Source: Bin55 sp965203735
GTDB lineage: Bacteria; Pseudomonadota; Gammaproteobacteria; Pseudomonadales; Azotimanducaceae
Direction of reading: 5' to 3'
Assembly: GCA_965203735.1 (NCBI GenBank)
Contig: OZ241909.1
Span: forward strand, 2,542,001-2,606,000
Length of the DNA stretch: 64,000 nt
Positions 8,826-16,737 of the stretch are shown here, one piece after another; position 1 is the first letter of the stretch, and every line of letters starts with the position of its first letter. The notes under the pieces are model-generated. The model was not told where the DNA came from. It worked only from the letters and a program-made list of their open reading frames with translations, and made no database searches. The position numbers were made by a program, and so were the translations under genes.

Positions 8826-8840
8826 CCATAACGAGACGGC
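8813..8840 (+). promoter_or_regulatory. Intra-operon stem-loop spanning the binding-protein stop codon
   Basis: GTCTCGTTA (8816-8824), loop GCCA, TAACGAGAC (8829-8837), extended outward by a T-G and two G-C pairs to 12 pairs. The stop codon TAG is inside the left arm and loop. It is followed by AAAAACC, not by T residues, so it does not look like an intrinsic terminator. Similar hairpins after binding-protein genes protect the upstream message from 3' decay and raise binding-protein levels over permeases. Confidence 0.65.
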
Positions 8841-8883
8841 AAAAACCTAAATCCAACGTACGTCGTACAAGACGGACTAACCT

Positions 8884-10086
8884 GTGATGGCCAAACGGAA
8901 CGGGGTGCACGGCTTGATCGTTCCGGTTGGATTGGTCTTGCCTCTCATTGCATTCATTCTTGTGACGTTTGTCATCCCGTTGGGTTCGATGGTGATCCAA
9001 AGTGTGCACGATCCCGAAGTAGCTGAAGTTCTACCAAATACTCTCAATCTACTAAGTGAGTGGAACGGCACATCCGTCCCGTCCGAAGAGGTGTTTGAGT
9101 CCATGGCGGGAGAACTAGTACTTTCACGTGAATCCCGAACTACGGGAAAAGTTGCAACGCGAGTGAACCGTATTGCTAGCGGCACACGGAGTGTTTTCGG
9201 AAAGACGGCCAGACGTCTGGAAAGGATTGAGACAACTGAATTGCGCTCCGCAATGATCGACATCGACGATCGTTGGGAAGATGTTGAACTGTGGATTGCG
9301 ATTCGAGAAGCGGGCAGAGAGTACACGGTGAAGCACTACCTCCACGCCGTCGATCTCGAGCGAGAACTCGATGGTGGCATTCACCTCGTAAGCGAGGACC
9401 AACGAATCTACAACACCTTGTACTTGCGAACTCTCTTTGTCAGTCTAGCCGTTACGTTTTTTTGCTTTCTGATTGGCTATCCAATTGCCTATGCCATTGC
9501 AAATGTTTCAGATTCGATGGCAAAGATTCTCCTCCTGATCGTTCTGATTCCCTTTTGGACTTCTCTACTTGTACGCACGACCTCTTGGCTTGTTCTCTTA
9601 CAAAATCAAGGAGTTGTGAATGACATATTGGTATGGCTCGGACTTGTAAACGACTCGGATCGTCTGGCTCTAATACATAACATGACGGGAACATTGGTTG
9701 CGATGACACATGTCTTGCTGCCCTTCATGATTTTGCCTCTCTATGCCGTCATGAGAGCCATTCCGACCGACTACATGAGAGCAGCAGCTTCGTTAGGAGC
9801 AAATCCCGCCCAATCATTCGTGCGGGTGTACTTTCCACAGTCCCTTCCCGGTATCTCGGCCGGATGTCTGCTTGTTTTCATCTTGTCGCTGGGCTACTAC
9901 ATCACGCCAGCACTTGTTGGAGGCACAAAAGGACAGCTCATTTCCAACATGATCGCCTATCACATCCAATCTTCACTCAATTGGGGATTGGCGGCGGCAA
10001 TTTCGGTGATCTTGCTCACAGGTGTGTTCATTTGTTATTTCATTTTTGACAAATGGGTGGGCGTGGACAAACTGAGACTAAGCTGA
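8884..10086 (+). CDS. ABC importer permease with large periplasmic insert (PotB-like)
   Basis: A 400-residue inner-membrane permease. After a first helix at about 10-38 there is a hydrophilic stretch of some 135 residues (42-178) before the remaining helices, which begin LRTLFVSL. The EAA loop that contacts the ATPase is RAAASLGANPAQSF. Standard PotB proteins are near 280-300 residues, so the extra length is this insert, placed outside the membrane next to the binding-protein dock. Start codons GTG 8884 and ATG 8887 are adjacent. The stop TGA shares a base with the next ATG, indicating translational coupling. Confidence 0.88.
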   Translation: MMAKRNGVHGLIVPVGLVLPLIAFILVTFVIPLGSMVIQSVHDPEVAEVLPNTLNLLSEWNGTSVPSEEVFESMAGELVLSRESRTTGKVATRVNRIASGTRSVFGKTARRLERIETTELRSAMIDIDDRWEDVELWIAIREAGREYTVKHYLHAVDLERELDGGIHLVSEDQRIYNTLYLRTLFVSLAVTFFCFLIGYPIAYAIANVSDSMAKILLLIVLIPFWTSLLVRTTSWLVLLQNQGVVNDILVWLGLVNDSDRLALIHNMTGTLVAMTHVLLPFMILPLYAVMRAIPTDYMRAAASLGANPAQSFVRVYFPQSLPGISAGCLLVFILSLGYYITPALVGGTKGQLISNMIAYHIQSSLNWGLAAAISVILLTGVFICYFIFDKWVGVDKLRLS

Positions 10087-10922
10087 TGCACAACTTTGGT
10101 TGGAAAGTCGTAAGAGGGATATTCATTACGATCGTGGTGCTAGGACTATGTTTCCTAGTCCTTCCCTTGCTTGTTATAGTTCCGCTGAGCTTTAACGCGG
10201 AGCCATACTTCACGTTTACGGAAGGAATGCTCCGGCTGGACGGCGAAGCGTATTCGTTGCGATGGTATCGTTCGATTCTCGAGAATCCCGAATGGAGCAA
10301 GGCGATCGGAAACAGCTTCTTAATTGGGGTTTTCGCAACCTTAGTCGCGACAGTCTTGGGAACGCTAGCTGCTTTGGGTTTGAACCACCCAAGGTTACCG
10401 TTCCGCCAGGCGATATCGGCACTCTTAATCTCTCCAATGGTCACTCCCGTGATCATTGTGGCCGTTGGAGTGTTCTTCTTCTATTCTTCAATGGGGTTGG
10501 CGCAGACGCACCTCGGGTTAATTCTTGCTCATGCAATGCTTGGTGCCCCGTTTGTCGTGATTACTGTAACGGCTACTTTGGCAGGATTCGATCAAACACT
10601 TATGCGGGCGGCGACTAGTCTCGGCGCAGGACCGTTGACTGCCTTTATGAGGATTCAATTGCCTCTGATTTCACCAGGCGTTCTTACAGGAGCTCTATTT
10701 GCATTCATTGCTTCCTTTGACGAAGTCGTAGTCGTGCTTTTTCTTGGCGGTGTGGATCAACGTACGATTCCAAGACAAATGTGGTCTGGGATTCGTGAGG
10801 AAATCAGTCCGACCATCCTAGCTATCGCGACACTACTCATAGTCTTCGCCATCCTACTGCTCCTCGCTGTGGAACTGCTCCAACGCAGGAACAAACTCGC
10901 GGCAGAGACCTCAGTGGAGTAG
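10086..10922 (+). CDS. potC: ABC importer permease (PotC-like)
   Basis: The second permease of the importer, 278 residues and six membrane helices, with the EAA motif RAATSLGAGPLTAF. The frame can be opened at 10053, but ATG 10086 overlaps the previous stop as TGATG, the usual coupled arrangement, so that start is preferred. Downstream are 70 noncoding bases before an unrelated exported protein; this is the last gene of the importer operon. Function is importer subunit by family; the solute is unassigned. Confidence 0.9.
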   Translation: MHNFGWKVVRGIFITIVVLGLCFLVLPLLVIVPLSFNAEPYFTFTEGMLRLDGEAYSLRWYRSILENPEWSKAIGNSFLIGVFATLVATVLGTLAALGLNHPRLPFRQAISALLISPMVTPVIIVAVGVFFFYSSMGLAQTHLGLILAHAMLGAPFVVITVTATLAGFDQTLMRAATSLGAGPLTAFMRIQLPLISPGVLTGALFAFIASFDEVVVVLFLGGVDQRTIPRQMWSGIREEISPTILAIATLLIVFAILLLLAVELLQRRNKLAAETSVE

Positions 10923-10991
10923 TTCACTCTCTGTCAAGTACGGCCTACTGTAGCTATACTTCTCAGAACTCATCGGGTCTCGGGGGAGTGC

Positions 10992-11450
10992 ATGAAACTG
11001 ATTAAGTTCTGTCTTGCAATTGCATCAATTGTGGCAGCGGTATCCTTGAATTCTGATTCCGACGAGAGCAAACAAGAAGCCGAAACGGTTAGCTTTGAAC
11101 TAAAGATTTCCAATATTGAGGAAACCGAAGGCAAGGTCATCATGGGTATCTTTGCTGACGAGAAAGCGTGGAAAGACTTGGATGCAACTCATAGCCTCGA
11201 GGCGGAACCGTCAATTAAAGGCTCATCCGCCACGATTGAGCTTGAACCTGGTGAGTACGCGGCATCGGCATACCAGGACCTCAATGACGATGGTGAATTC
11301 AATCGTAAAGGGATGATGCGCTTACCGGGCGAGCCATATGGGTTCTCCAACAACGCGCGTCCTCGATTCGGAGTACCTGGATGGAAACGCGTCAAGTTCA
11401 CAGTCGACGAGAACTCGACCGAACACACAATCAAGCTTGTGCAACCCTAG
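10992..11450 (+). CDS. Exported DUF2141 protein
   Basis: A 152-residue protein with an N-terminal signal peptide (about 1-18, MKLIKFCLAIASIVAAVSL). The rest matches the DUF2141 pattern: a beta-rich domain with GKVIMGIFAD, the GEYAASAYQDLNDDGEF segment, and EPYGFSNNARPRFGVPGW near the end. DUF2141 proteins are small secreted or periplasmic beta-sandwich proteins of unknown function; the D-x-N-D-D-G run resembles a calcium-binding loop. A strong GGGGGAG ribosome-binding site is present. It sits alone between the importer operon and a symporter gene. Confidence 0.85.
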   Translation: MKLIKFCLAIASIVAAVSLNSDSDESKQEAETVSFELKISNIEETEGKVIMGIFADEKAWKDLDATHSLEAEPSIKGSSATIELEPGEYAASAYQDLNDDGEFNRKGMMRLPGEPYGFSNNARPRFGVPGWKRVKFTVDENSTEHTIKLVQP

Positions 11451-11522
11451 CTCACTTGACCACTGTCGTGATCGGAGCTGAATTCAGTCCACTAGATCCG
11501 AACTAGAACTGGAGGCACCAGC

Positions 11523-13103
11523 ATGAGTTTAGCAGCGTGGTCGTGGATATTCTTGATCGTGTATGTCGGCGGAATGCTGGCATTCGGCGTTTGGGGTCAA
11601 CGACGTGTCAAACACGCAGACGATTACGCTACTGCAAGAGGCGGCTACGGTCCAACATTCCTTGCATTTGCGTTCGCAGCTACCACTGCCAGCGGAGCAA
11701 CATTTCTTGGCGGACCCGGACTTGCCTACATTCTCGGATTCTCTTCTGTCTGGGGAAATTTCCTCTACCCGATGGGCGTTTACTTGGGCGTGCTGATTTG
11801 CATGCGACTGGTTGCGACCGCTGGCAATCGCTTCGGCAACCGAAGTATTCCCGAGTATCTGGGAGATAGATTTCAATCTAATGGATTGAGGATCCTCGTA
11901 TCGCTGTTGTCGCTTGTGTTGTTCTTCTATCTGGCAGCGCAGCTTGTCTCAGGACTGGTTATGTTCGAGACGATGCTTGGAATGGATCCCGCTTGGGCAC
12001 TTGCAATTACCGTAATCGTACTTGGAGCTTATGTGGTCCTCGGTGGTGCTCACGCCGATATCTTGACCGATGGCGTTCAAGGTATGTTGATGCTTGCACT
12101 GGCCATTGTGGTCATCGTAATCGTGTTACTTGGCGTGGGTCTGGATGGTAGCTTAGGCGAGTTGGCAAGATCACTTGGCGAACAAGACGAAAATCTGACG
12201 AAGCCGCTCAATCCAACGAACCCCCTAACCCATTCTCCTTGGTCGATAGTCGCCATACTGCTCGCTCACATTCCTTTGGGGATGCTGCCTCATCTCGGCA
12301 ACAAGGTTTGGGCACTCAAGTCAGACAAACAACAACATTCGTTCGTCCGAGTTGCTTTCTTGTGCGGAATAGTGCTTGGAATGATGGGGCTTGGTGGGTT
12401 GCTAGCGAGGGCAGTACTTGGTGACGATCTTCTCGCTAGTCAAAGCCACAATGCAGCGTTGCCGTTGCTGTTTATAGAACTGTTTCCAACATGGCTGGCC
12501 GCACTCATAGGGGTCGGTATCCTCGCGGCAATAATGTCCACAGCCGACGGGTTGGTCGTCTCCTCATCGCAAGTAATTGCCAACGATCTCTATCGCAGAA
12601 CACTTGCACCGTTGTTTCACAGTCACCTCTCTGAGGAACAAATCGACAAACGGGTGCTCGTGATCAGCCGTGTCAGTACTGTGGTTGTACTGATTATTTG
12701 TGCCGCTTTGGCTTGGGCTCTGCAAAAGGTCAACATCGCGCTCATCGTGTTCATCGGCGTGGGCGGAATGATGGCCGCGTTCGCGGGTCCGTTGGTCTTG
12801 GGAGCGCTTTGGCAAGGCGTAACGCGAAAAGGTGCATATGCAGGTTTGCTAGCCGGCTTCGTTTCTTTCGTGATCTTTCACGCTCAATTGCTCGATCCCA
12901 GTTGGTTTGGTTCGGGCATCTTTTTTGACGTTGTTTCGTGGATTCATGGAGAAGGACCGAACCCGTTTTCGTGTGCAGCAATGGGCGAGATTATTGGAGT
13001 CATAGTGACCTTTGTGGTTTCAAAACTTACTAAACCCCTCCCTTCAAGCCATCTCGAAGAGCTATTCGACCCTAAAAGGGTCCCTGATCCGTCAGCCGAG
13101 TAG
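11523..13103 (+). CDS. Sodium:solute symporter (SSS family)
   Basis: A 526-residue inner-membrane protein with about 13 hydrophobic segments, as in PutP/SGLT relatives. The first helices carry YATARGGYGPTFLAF and the GPGLAYILGFS segment, placed like the sodium- and substrate-contacting unwound helix 1. A later helix has the STADGLVVSSSQVIANDLYR stretch, matching the family signature around the second sodium site. GGAGG lies ten bases before the ATG. These carriers take up proline, pantothenate, sugars, acetate or nucleosides; the substrate here is not evident. It ends 62 bases from the convergent TPR protein gene. Confidence 0.9.
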   Translation: MSLAAWSWIFLIVYVGGMLAFGVWGQRRVKHADDYATARGGYGPTFLAFAFAATTASGATFLGGPGLAYILGFSSVWGNFLYPMGVYLGVLICMRLVATAGNRFGNRSIPEYLGDRFQSNGLRILVSLLSLVLFFYLAAQLVSGLVMFETMLGMDPAWALAITVIVLGAYVVLGGAHADILTDGVQGMLMLALAIVVIVIVLLGVGLDGSLGELARSLGEQDENLTKPLNPTNPLTHSPWSIVAILLAHIPLGMLPHLGNKVWALKSDKQQHSFVRVAFLCGIVLGMMGLGGLLARAVLGDDLLASQSHNAALPLLFIELFPTWLAALIGVGILAAIMSTADGLVVSSSQVIANDLYRRTLAPLFHSHLSEEQIDKRVLVISRVSTVVVLIICAALAWALQKVNIALIVFIGVGGMMAAFAGPLVLGALWQGVTRKGAYAGLLAGFVSFVIFHAQLLDPSWFGSGIFFDVVSWIHGEGPNPFSCAAMGEIIGVIVTFVVSKLTKPLPSSHLEELFDPKRVPDPSAE

Positions 13104-13165
13104 ATCTCGATCAACCAAGAATCCAGAAAACCTGCTTTGGACAAGACCAAAGGCTTTAGAGGCAG

Positions 13166-14647
13166 TCATGGTGATTCAGCCTGTGCACCCGCGTTTTCAG
13201 GCAAGAGCTTTCGCACCGGAGCAAACAATTGGGGAATGGAAACTGGAGTGAGTTGATCAAGTGTAGATCGCACGAGTCCTCTTGAGCGTTGCCATTCCGA
13301 ATAGCGCGGATCTGACACAAACACTTGCCAACGTGGATCTTCCTCCAACCACCACCCTGGCGGCTGAGTCCAAAATTGATCACTGCATGCCAAGTTCTTG
13401 AATGCGAAGTTCAAGTCGCCGAGATAGAGTGCGTTCTCAACCAATTCGTCACAAGAGAGTTGCTCTTGAATGGTCGCAAGAACACCGCGTGCTTCCTCAA
13501 TTCGCCCGTTTATTGCCAAGTGTCGGACTTCAAACTCCACTGACTCCGTCAAGTCGATGGCACCGTCTCGTACTTCAAGATCATATAAGGCGGCGAAGAG
13601 CTTGACACGGGAATTTTCGGGCTCTCTGGCACTAGCGATCGTAAGTGCTTCTTCAACTCCGGCGTCACTTCCACTTCTAAATCTCGATAATCCGATTCTC
13701 AATGCTGCGAGTCCTGACCGAGGACGCATTTTTGCCCATCGGAGGAGCAGTTGCTCCTCTTCCTCGAACCATCCAAGGGCACTGTAAAGATCAGCCATCC
13801 TCAAGACCGCGTGGGAATTGGGAAACGTACCTGCTAGTTCGGTGACTGTGTTGGTGTAGAGTGGCAAGTCTCCCGTTGCGGAGTATTCATTCCACGCTTG
13901 TTCAATGAGCGACGGATAATGCCGCGGGTTTGCACTAACTGCCAAATCTAGGAATTCCGTCTTTCGGTCGTATTCGATTCGTGAAAGTAGATAGAGTGCA
14001 AACGCGTTTGAGTAGATATTCGAAGCTTGAAGCAGGATAGCTCTCGCATCCGGTATTTCTTGCGAATGGAACAGTGATTGAGCGCGAAGGTAGTTTTCGA
14101 AATCTCCCTCGATGCTTTCTTCATCCGAAATTTCACCAACGCTGTTGTCGTACAAGCCACCTAGTATCTGGTCGACTGCTTGATTGCGAATGCTCAGCAG
14201 TGACTCGTCTGGATAGCGAAAAACGTTGTGCCACTTTAGTTTCCATGCTGGACGAGTGACATCCACAACCCGAACCGTAAGCAGAAAGCTATCTGGGGTG
14301 TCCTGGTCTTCAACGAAGTCACCGTCCACAATATGGGTCACTCCTAGTTCATGCGTGAAACCACGGAAATCCTCACGCAAGTCGATTGCCGCTCTTGCGG
14401 CATCGAAGTCCACGAAAGTCAAGTCTCGGCTTAGGGCAACGAGTTCTCTTATGTGTCGAGGAAACTCCTGTGTGAGATGAGGCGAAAGAGTTTCAGGTCC
14501 GTCGAATGGCAGTACCGCGACGATGATTTGCTTTGGAATGGCTCGTGGGAGGAGTATGAAGTAACCAATAATCGTGCTCAAAACCAGTAGAGACATCAAA
14601 ACTACAGAAAAGAAAAAAGCATGTGACTTAGTCCTTCTGGTATTCAT
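13166..14647 (-). CDS. Membrane-anchored TolB-like / TPR protein
   Basis: A 493-residue protein with one N-terminal membrane helix (about 10-33) and a large extracytoplasmic part. After the helix comes IIVAVLPFDG, the TolB-like N-terminal strand seen in CadC-type regulators and FlgO-like proteins, followed by helical TPR-like repeats from about 180 to 430. The end reads DPRYSEWQRSRGL, the closing motif common in that group. The usual cytoplasmic DNA-binding or kinase domain is absent, so this is the sensor/scaffold half alone. It is divergent from the two tandem helical-repeat proteins (233 bases apart) and may share regulation with them. Exact function is unknown. Confidence 0.8.
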   Translation of the reverse strand: MNTRRTKSHAFFFSVVLMSLLVLSTIIGYFILLPRAIPKQIIVAVLPFDGPETLSPHLTQEFPRHIRELVALSRDLTFVDFDAARAAIDLREDFRGFTHELGVTHIVDGDFVEDQDTPDSFLLTVRVVDVTRPAWKLKWHNVFRYPDESLLSIRNQAVDQILGGLYDNSVGEISDEESIEGDFENYLRAQSLFHSQEIPDARAILLQASNIYSNAFALYLLSRIEYDRKTEFLDLAVSANPRHYPSLIEQAWNEYSATGDLPLYTNTVTELAGTFPNSHAVLRMADLYSALGWFEEEEQLLLRWAKMRPRSGLAALRIGLSRFRSGSDAGVEEALTIASAREPENSRVKLFAALYDLEVRDGAIDLTESVEFEVRHLAINGRIEEARGVLATIQEQLSCDELVENALYLGDLNFAFKNLACSDQFWTQPPGWWLEEDPRWQVFVSDPRYSEWQRSRGLVRSTLDQLTPVSIPQLFAPVRKLLPENAGAQAESP

Positions 14648-14870
14648 AATTCAGTTCTTACGACCGTGAATCGCCTGCTAGACACCATTTCCTGCACAAT
14701 TCAATAGTTTCGTGTGGATAGCAATTCTCACCTGGAATGAACCACGACCTATATAGTTTATTAGGTAGAAAATTTCCCGAAGAATTCGACAATTGAGACT
14801 GAATGCAAGCCGTGGATACAGACCCAAACTCTATTCATGGTTGGCGTTATATCATTTGCAGTCATGCCGA

Positions 14871-15123
14871 ATGAAAGGATCCAAGGATCATCAGAATAAG
14901 TTGGCATAAACGTTCAACTTGGATTGTTTTTGCAACGATCGCCGTCGTAGTCACGGTTGGGATCGGCTTAGTAGCTTTCAATTACCTGTCGCTTCGCACT
15001 GAAGTAACGCAGAACACACAAAGGACTCCGAGTGTTTCTTCACTAGATTCGCTTCAAGAAGAGTCTTCTCTGGTTTGGAACCGAACAGACGCTAACTCCG
15101 AAATCGGAGCACTTGTACGCATT
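14871..15123 (+). other. Upstream in-frame extension with membrane helix and broken start
   Basis: The frame of the next gene stays open back to a TGA at 14872-14874. Its translation contains basic residues, then a clear membrane helix at 14917-14988 (TWIVFATIAVVVTVGIGL), then a polar linker that runs into the gene. No ATG, GTG or TTG exists in that frame here. An ATG at 14871 begins MKGSKDHQNK in the neighbouring frame and stops at 14907; joining it by a +1 shift near 14900 would give a normal signal-anchor start. Either a frameshift (real or assembly) or a non-standard start codon explains this. Confidence 0.6.
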
Positions 15124-16722
15124 TTGAGCCCTTTCAATAGGCGGCTCGCACTGGACGATCTTCTGACTGACTCATCTCTCAATCGATTGAAGGATTTTCT
15201 GAATCAAACCGCCTCGATTCAACCGAAGCATATCGGAGACGAATTACAGGAAGGCATAATTCGAAAGATCGCAATGATCGATCCTTTGGTAGCTCTGTCA
15301 CAGCTCGAAAAATTCGGCGAGGATGGGCAGAGCTTTGTGATTTCCGCCATTTTTGGGGAGTGGTCGGCCTCCGACCCGGTTCAAGCAATCCAACACATCG
15401 TCAACTTAGACGAACATCACCAGAAATTTGCTGTGCAAGGAATGTTACTGTCAGGCACAGAACTTCCTAATGACGTGCGACGCCAGTTGTCCCGAGAGAT
15501 TGACATCGAGGAGTTCGAATTGGATCAAGCAGCAACAGCTGTGCTAAGCGAGTCAATCGACGATCCGGAAGAGCTTTGGTACAGCCTTACAACCGACTAC
15601 ACAGACAACACTCTTCCCTCAAGTGACATCCAGCTCAACGCACTGGTTTATGTTGCTCTGGACTGGCTGGAAAAAGACCGTCTTAATGCAACGGATGCGA
15701 TCATGGACTCTTTTCCACGGCGAGTAGACCAAGCCCCATTGCTTGAAGAAATCCTAAAGGGGCTGGTAGAGAGCAACTATAAAGAACTTCGGGCCTTTAC
15801 CGCTGATATCGAGCGACGGGATCGAGTGGTTCTGGCGCGGGCTGTTGCTGGTTGGGCTGCAACGGAGGGAGAGCGGGCACTGGAAGCAACCCGACTGGTG
15901 GATAGCGAAGAAGCGACCGATCCGAATCGAATGCAGCGAGTTGCAATTGAGTCGTGGGGCATGAACCATCCTCACTCCCTTTACGCAGCATTGTCCCGGA
16001 TACCGGAAGATCTTCGGACCTGGAGTCGGCAAACGGCACTCATGGCAATGGGGAAGTCGTCTCCTGAGTCGATACCGATGCTGTTGAAGGACGTGAAAGA
16101 CAAGAGAGTTCGAGAAATGGTTTTCATCAATGTAATTGACGATTGGGCAAGAATTGACCCATACGCCGCCTTCGAATGGGCCAACGACCCAGAAATAAAG
16201 AAGTTGCCAGGCGGCGGTACCGGAAGCGTATTCGAGGTGATAGCACGAGAGAATCCCCACGCCGCATTACCCATAGCGCGGACCTTTCCAAAGGGAGAAG
16301 GAGGTATTGGACGAGAAGCGCAGGTAATCAGCTCAATGGCGCGTCTTGATGTGGACGCGGCAATTGGCATGCTTGATTCCGCTCGCAACAAAGCCACACG
16401 TAGGAGCGCATACAACGGTATTGGCATGGCCTTGATTCTTGAAGGCGACTCAGACCGCGCAATTGAATTGGTCAAGGACGAGCCCGAAGCAGTTCAGAAC
16501 AGCTACTTTAGTGGGTTCATATACATGTGGGCAGAATACGGTGCCCGTGACATGCTGAACAAGCTGGGTGTTTTGCCTACGAACGAAGTCAGACAAATGT
16601 GCGCATCCTATCTCTTGAAGCTCAATGAGAACAATCCGTTCCTGAACACCGAGGACATGGACAAGCTTGAGCAATATGTGGACGAGAGCGAACTTCACCT
16701 ACTTCAACACACTGCAGACTAG
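15124..16722 (+). CDS. Helical-repeat protein, tandem paralogue 1
   Basis: At least 532 residues from TTG 15124, but coding very likely extends upstream (see 14871-15123), giving a membrane-anchored protein with the repeats outside the cytoplasm. The body is a solenoid of about 35-residue helical units with a recurring Trp-Ala/Ser-x-x-Asp-Pro-x-x-Ala pattern, for example GEWSASDPVQAI, DDWARIDPYAAFEW and ENPHAALPIA. No catalytic motif is visible. It is homologous along its length to the next gene, 15 bases away: both have an MAMI/IAMI(D/E)P unit early and a YNGIGMAL / YHGIGSAF unit late. I do not recognise a named family; HEAT/TPR-like scaffolds for protein binding are the nearest description. 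Confidence 0.8.
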   Translation: MSPFNRRLALDDLLTDSSLNRLKDFLNQTASIQPKHIGDELQEGIIRKIAMIDPLVALSQLEKFGEDGQSFVISAIFGEWSASDPVQAIQHIVNLDEHHQKFAVQGMLLSGTELPNDVRRQLSREIDIEEFELDQAATAVLSESIDDPEELWYSLTTDYTDNTLPSSDIQLNALVYVALDWLEKDRLNATDAIMDSFPRRVDQAPLLEEILKGLVESNYKELRAFTADIERRDRVVLARAVAGWAATEGERALEATRLVDSEEATDPNRMQRVAIESWGMNHPHSLYAALSRIPEDLRTWSRQTALMAMGKSSPESIPMLLKDVKDKRVREMVFINVIDDWARIDPYAAFEWANDPEIKKLPGGGTGSVFEVIARENPHAALPIARTFPKGEGGIGREAQVISSMARLDVDAAIGMLDSARNKATRRSAYNGIGMALILEGDSDRAIELVKDEPEAVQNSYFSGFIYMWAEYGARDMLNKLGVLPTNEVRQMCASYLLKLNENNPFLNTEDMDKLEQYVDESELHLLQHTAD

Positions 16723-16737
16723 GATCAATTCGAACTC

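Noticed and set aside
15754..16475. Two minus-strand frames of 164 and 168 residues
   Set aside because: Antisense to the first helical-repeat gene; no recognisable product, and the sense frame has consistent repeats.
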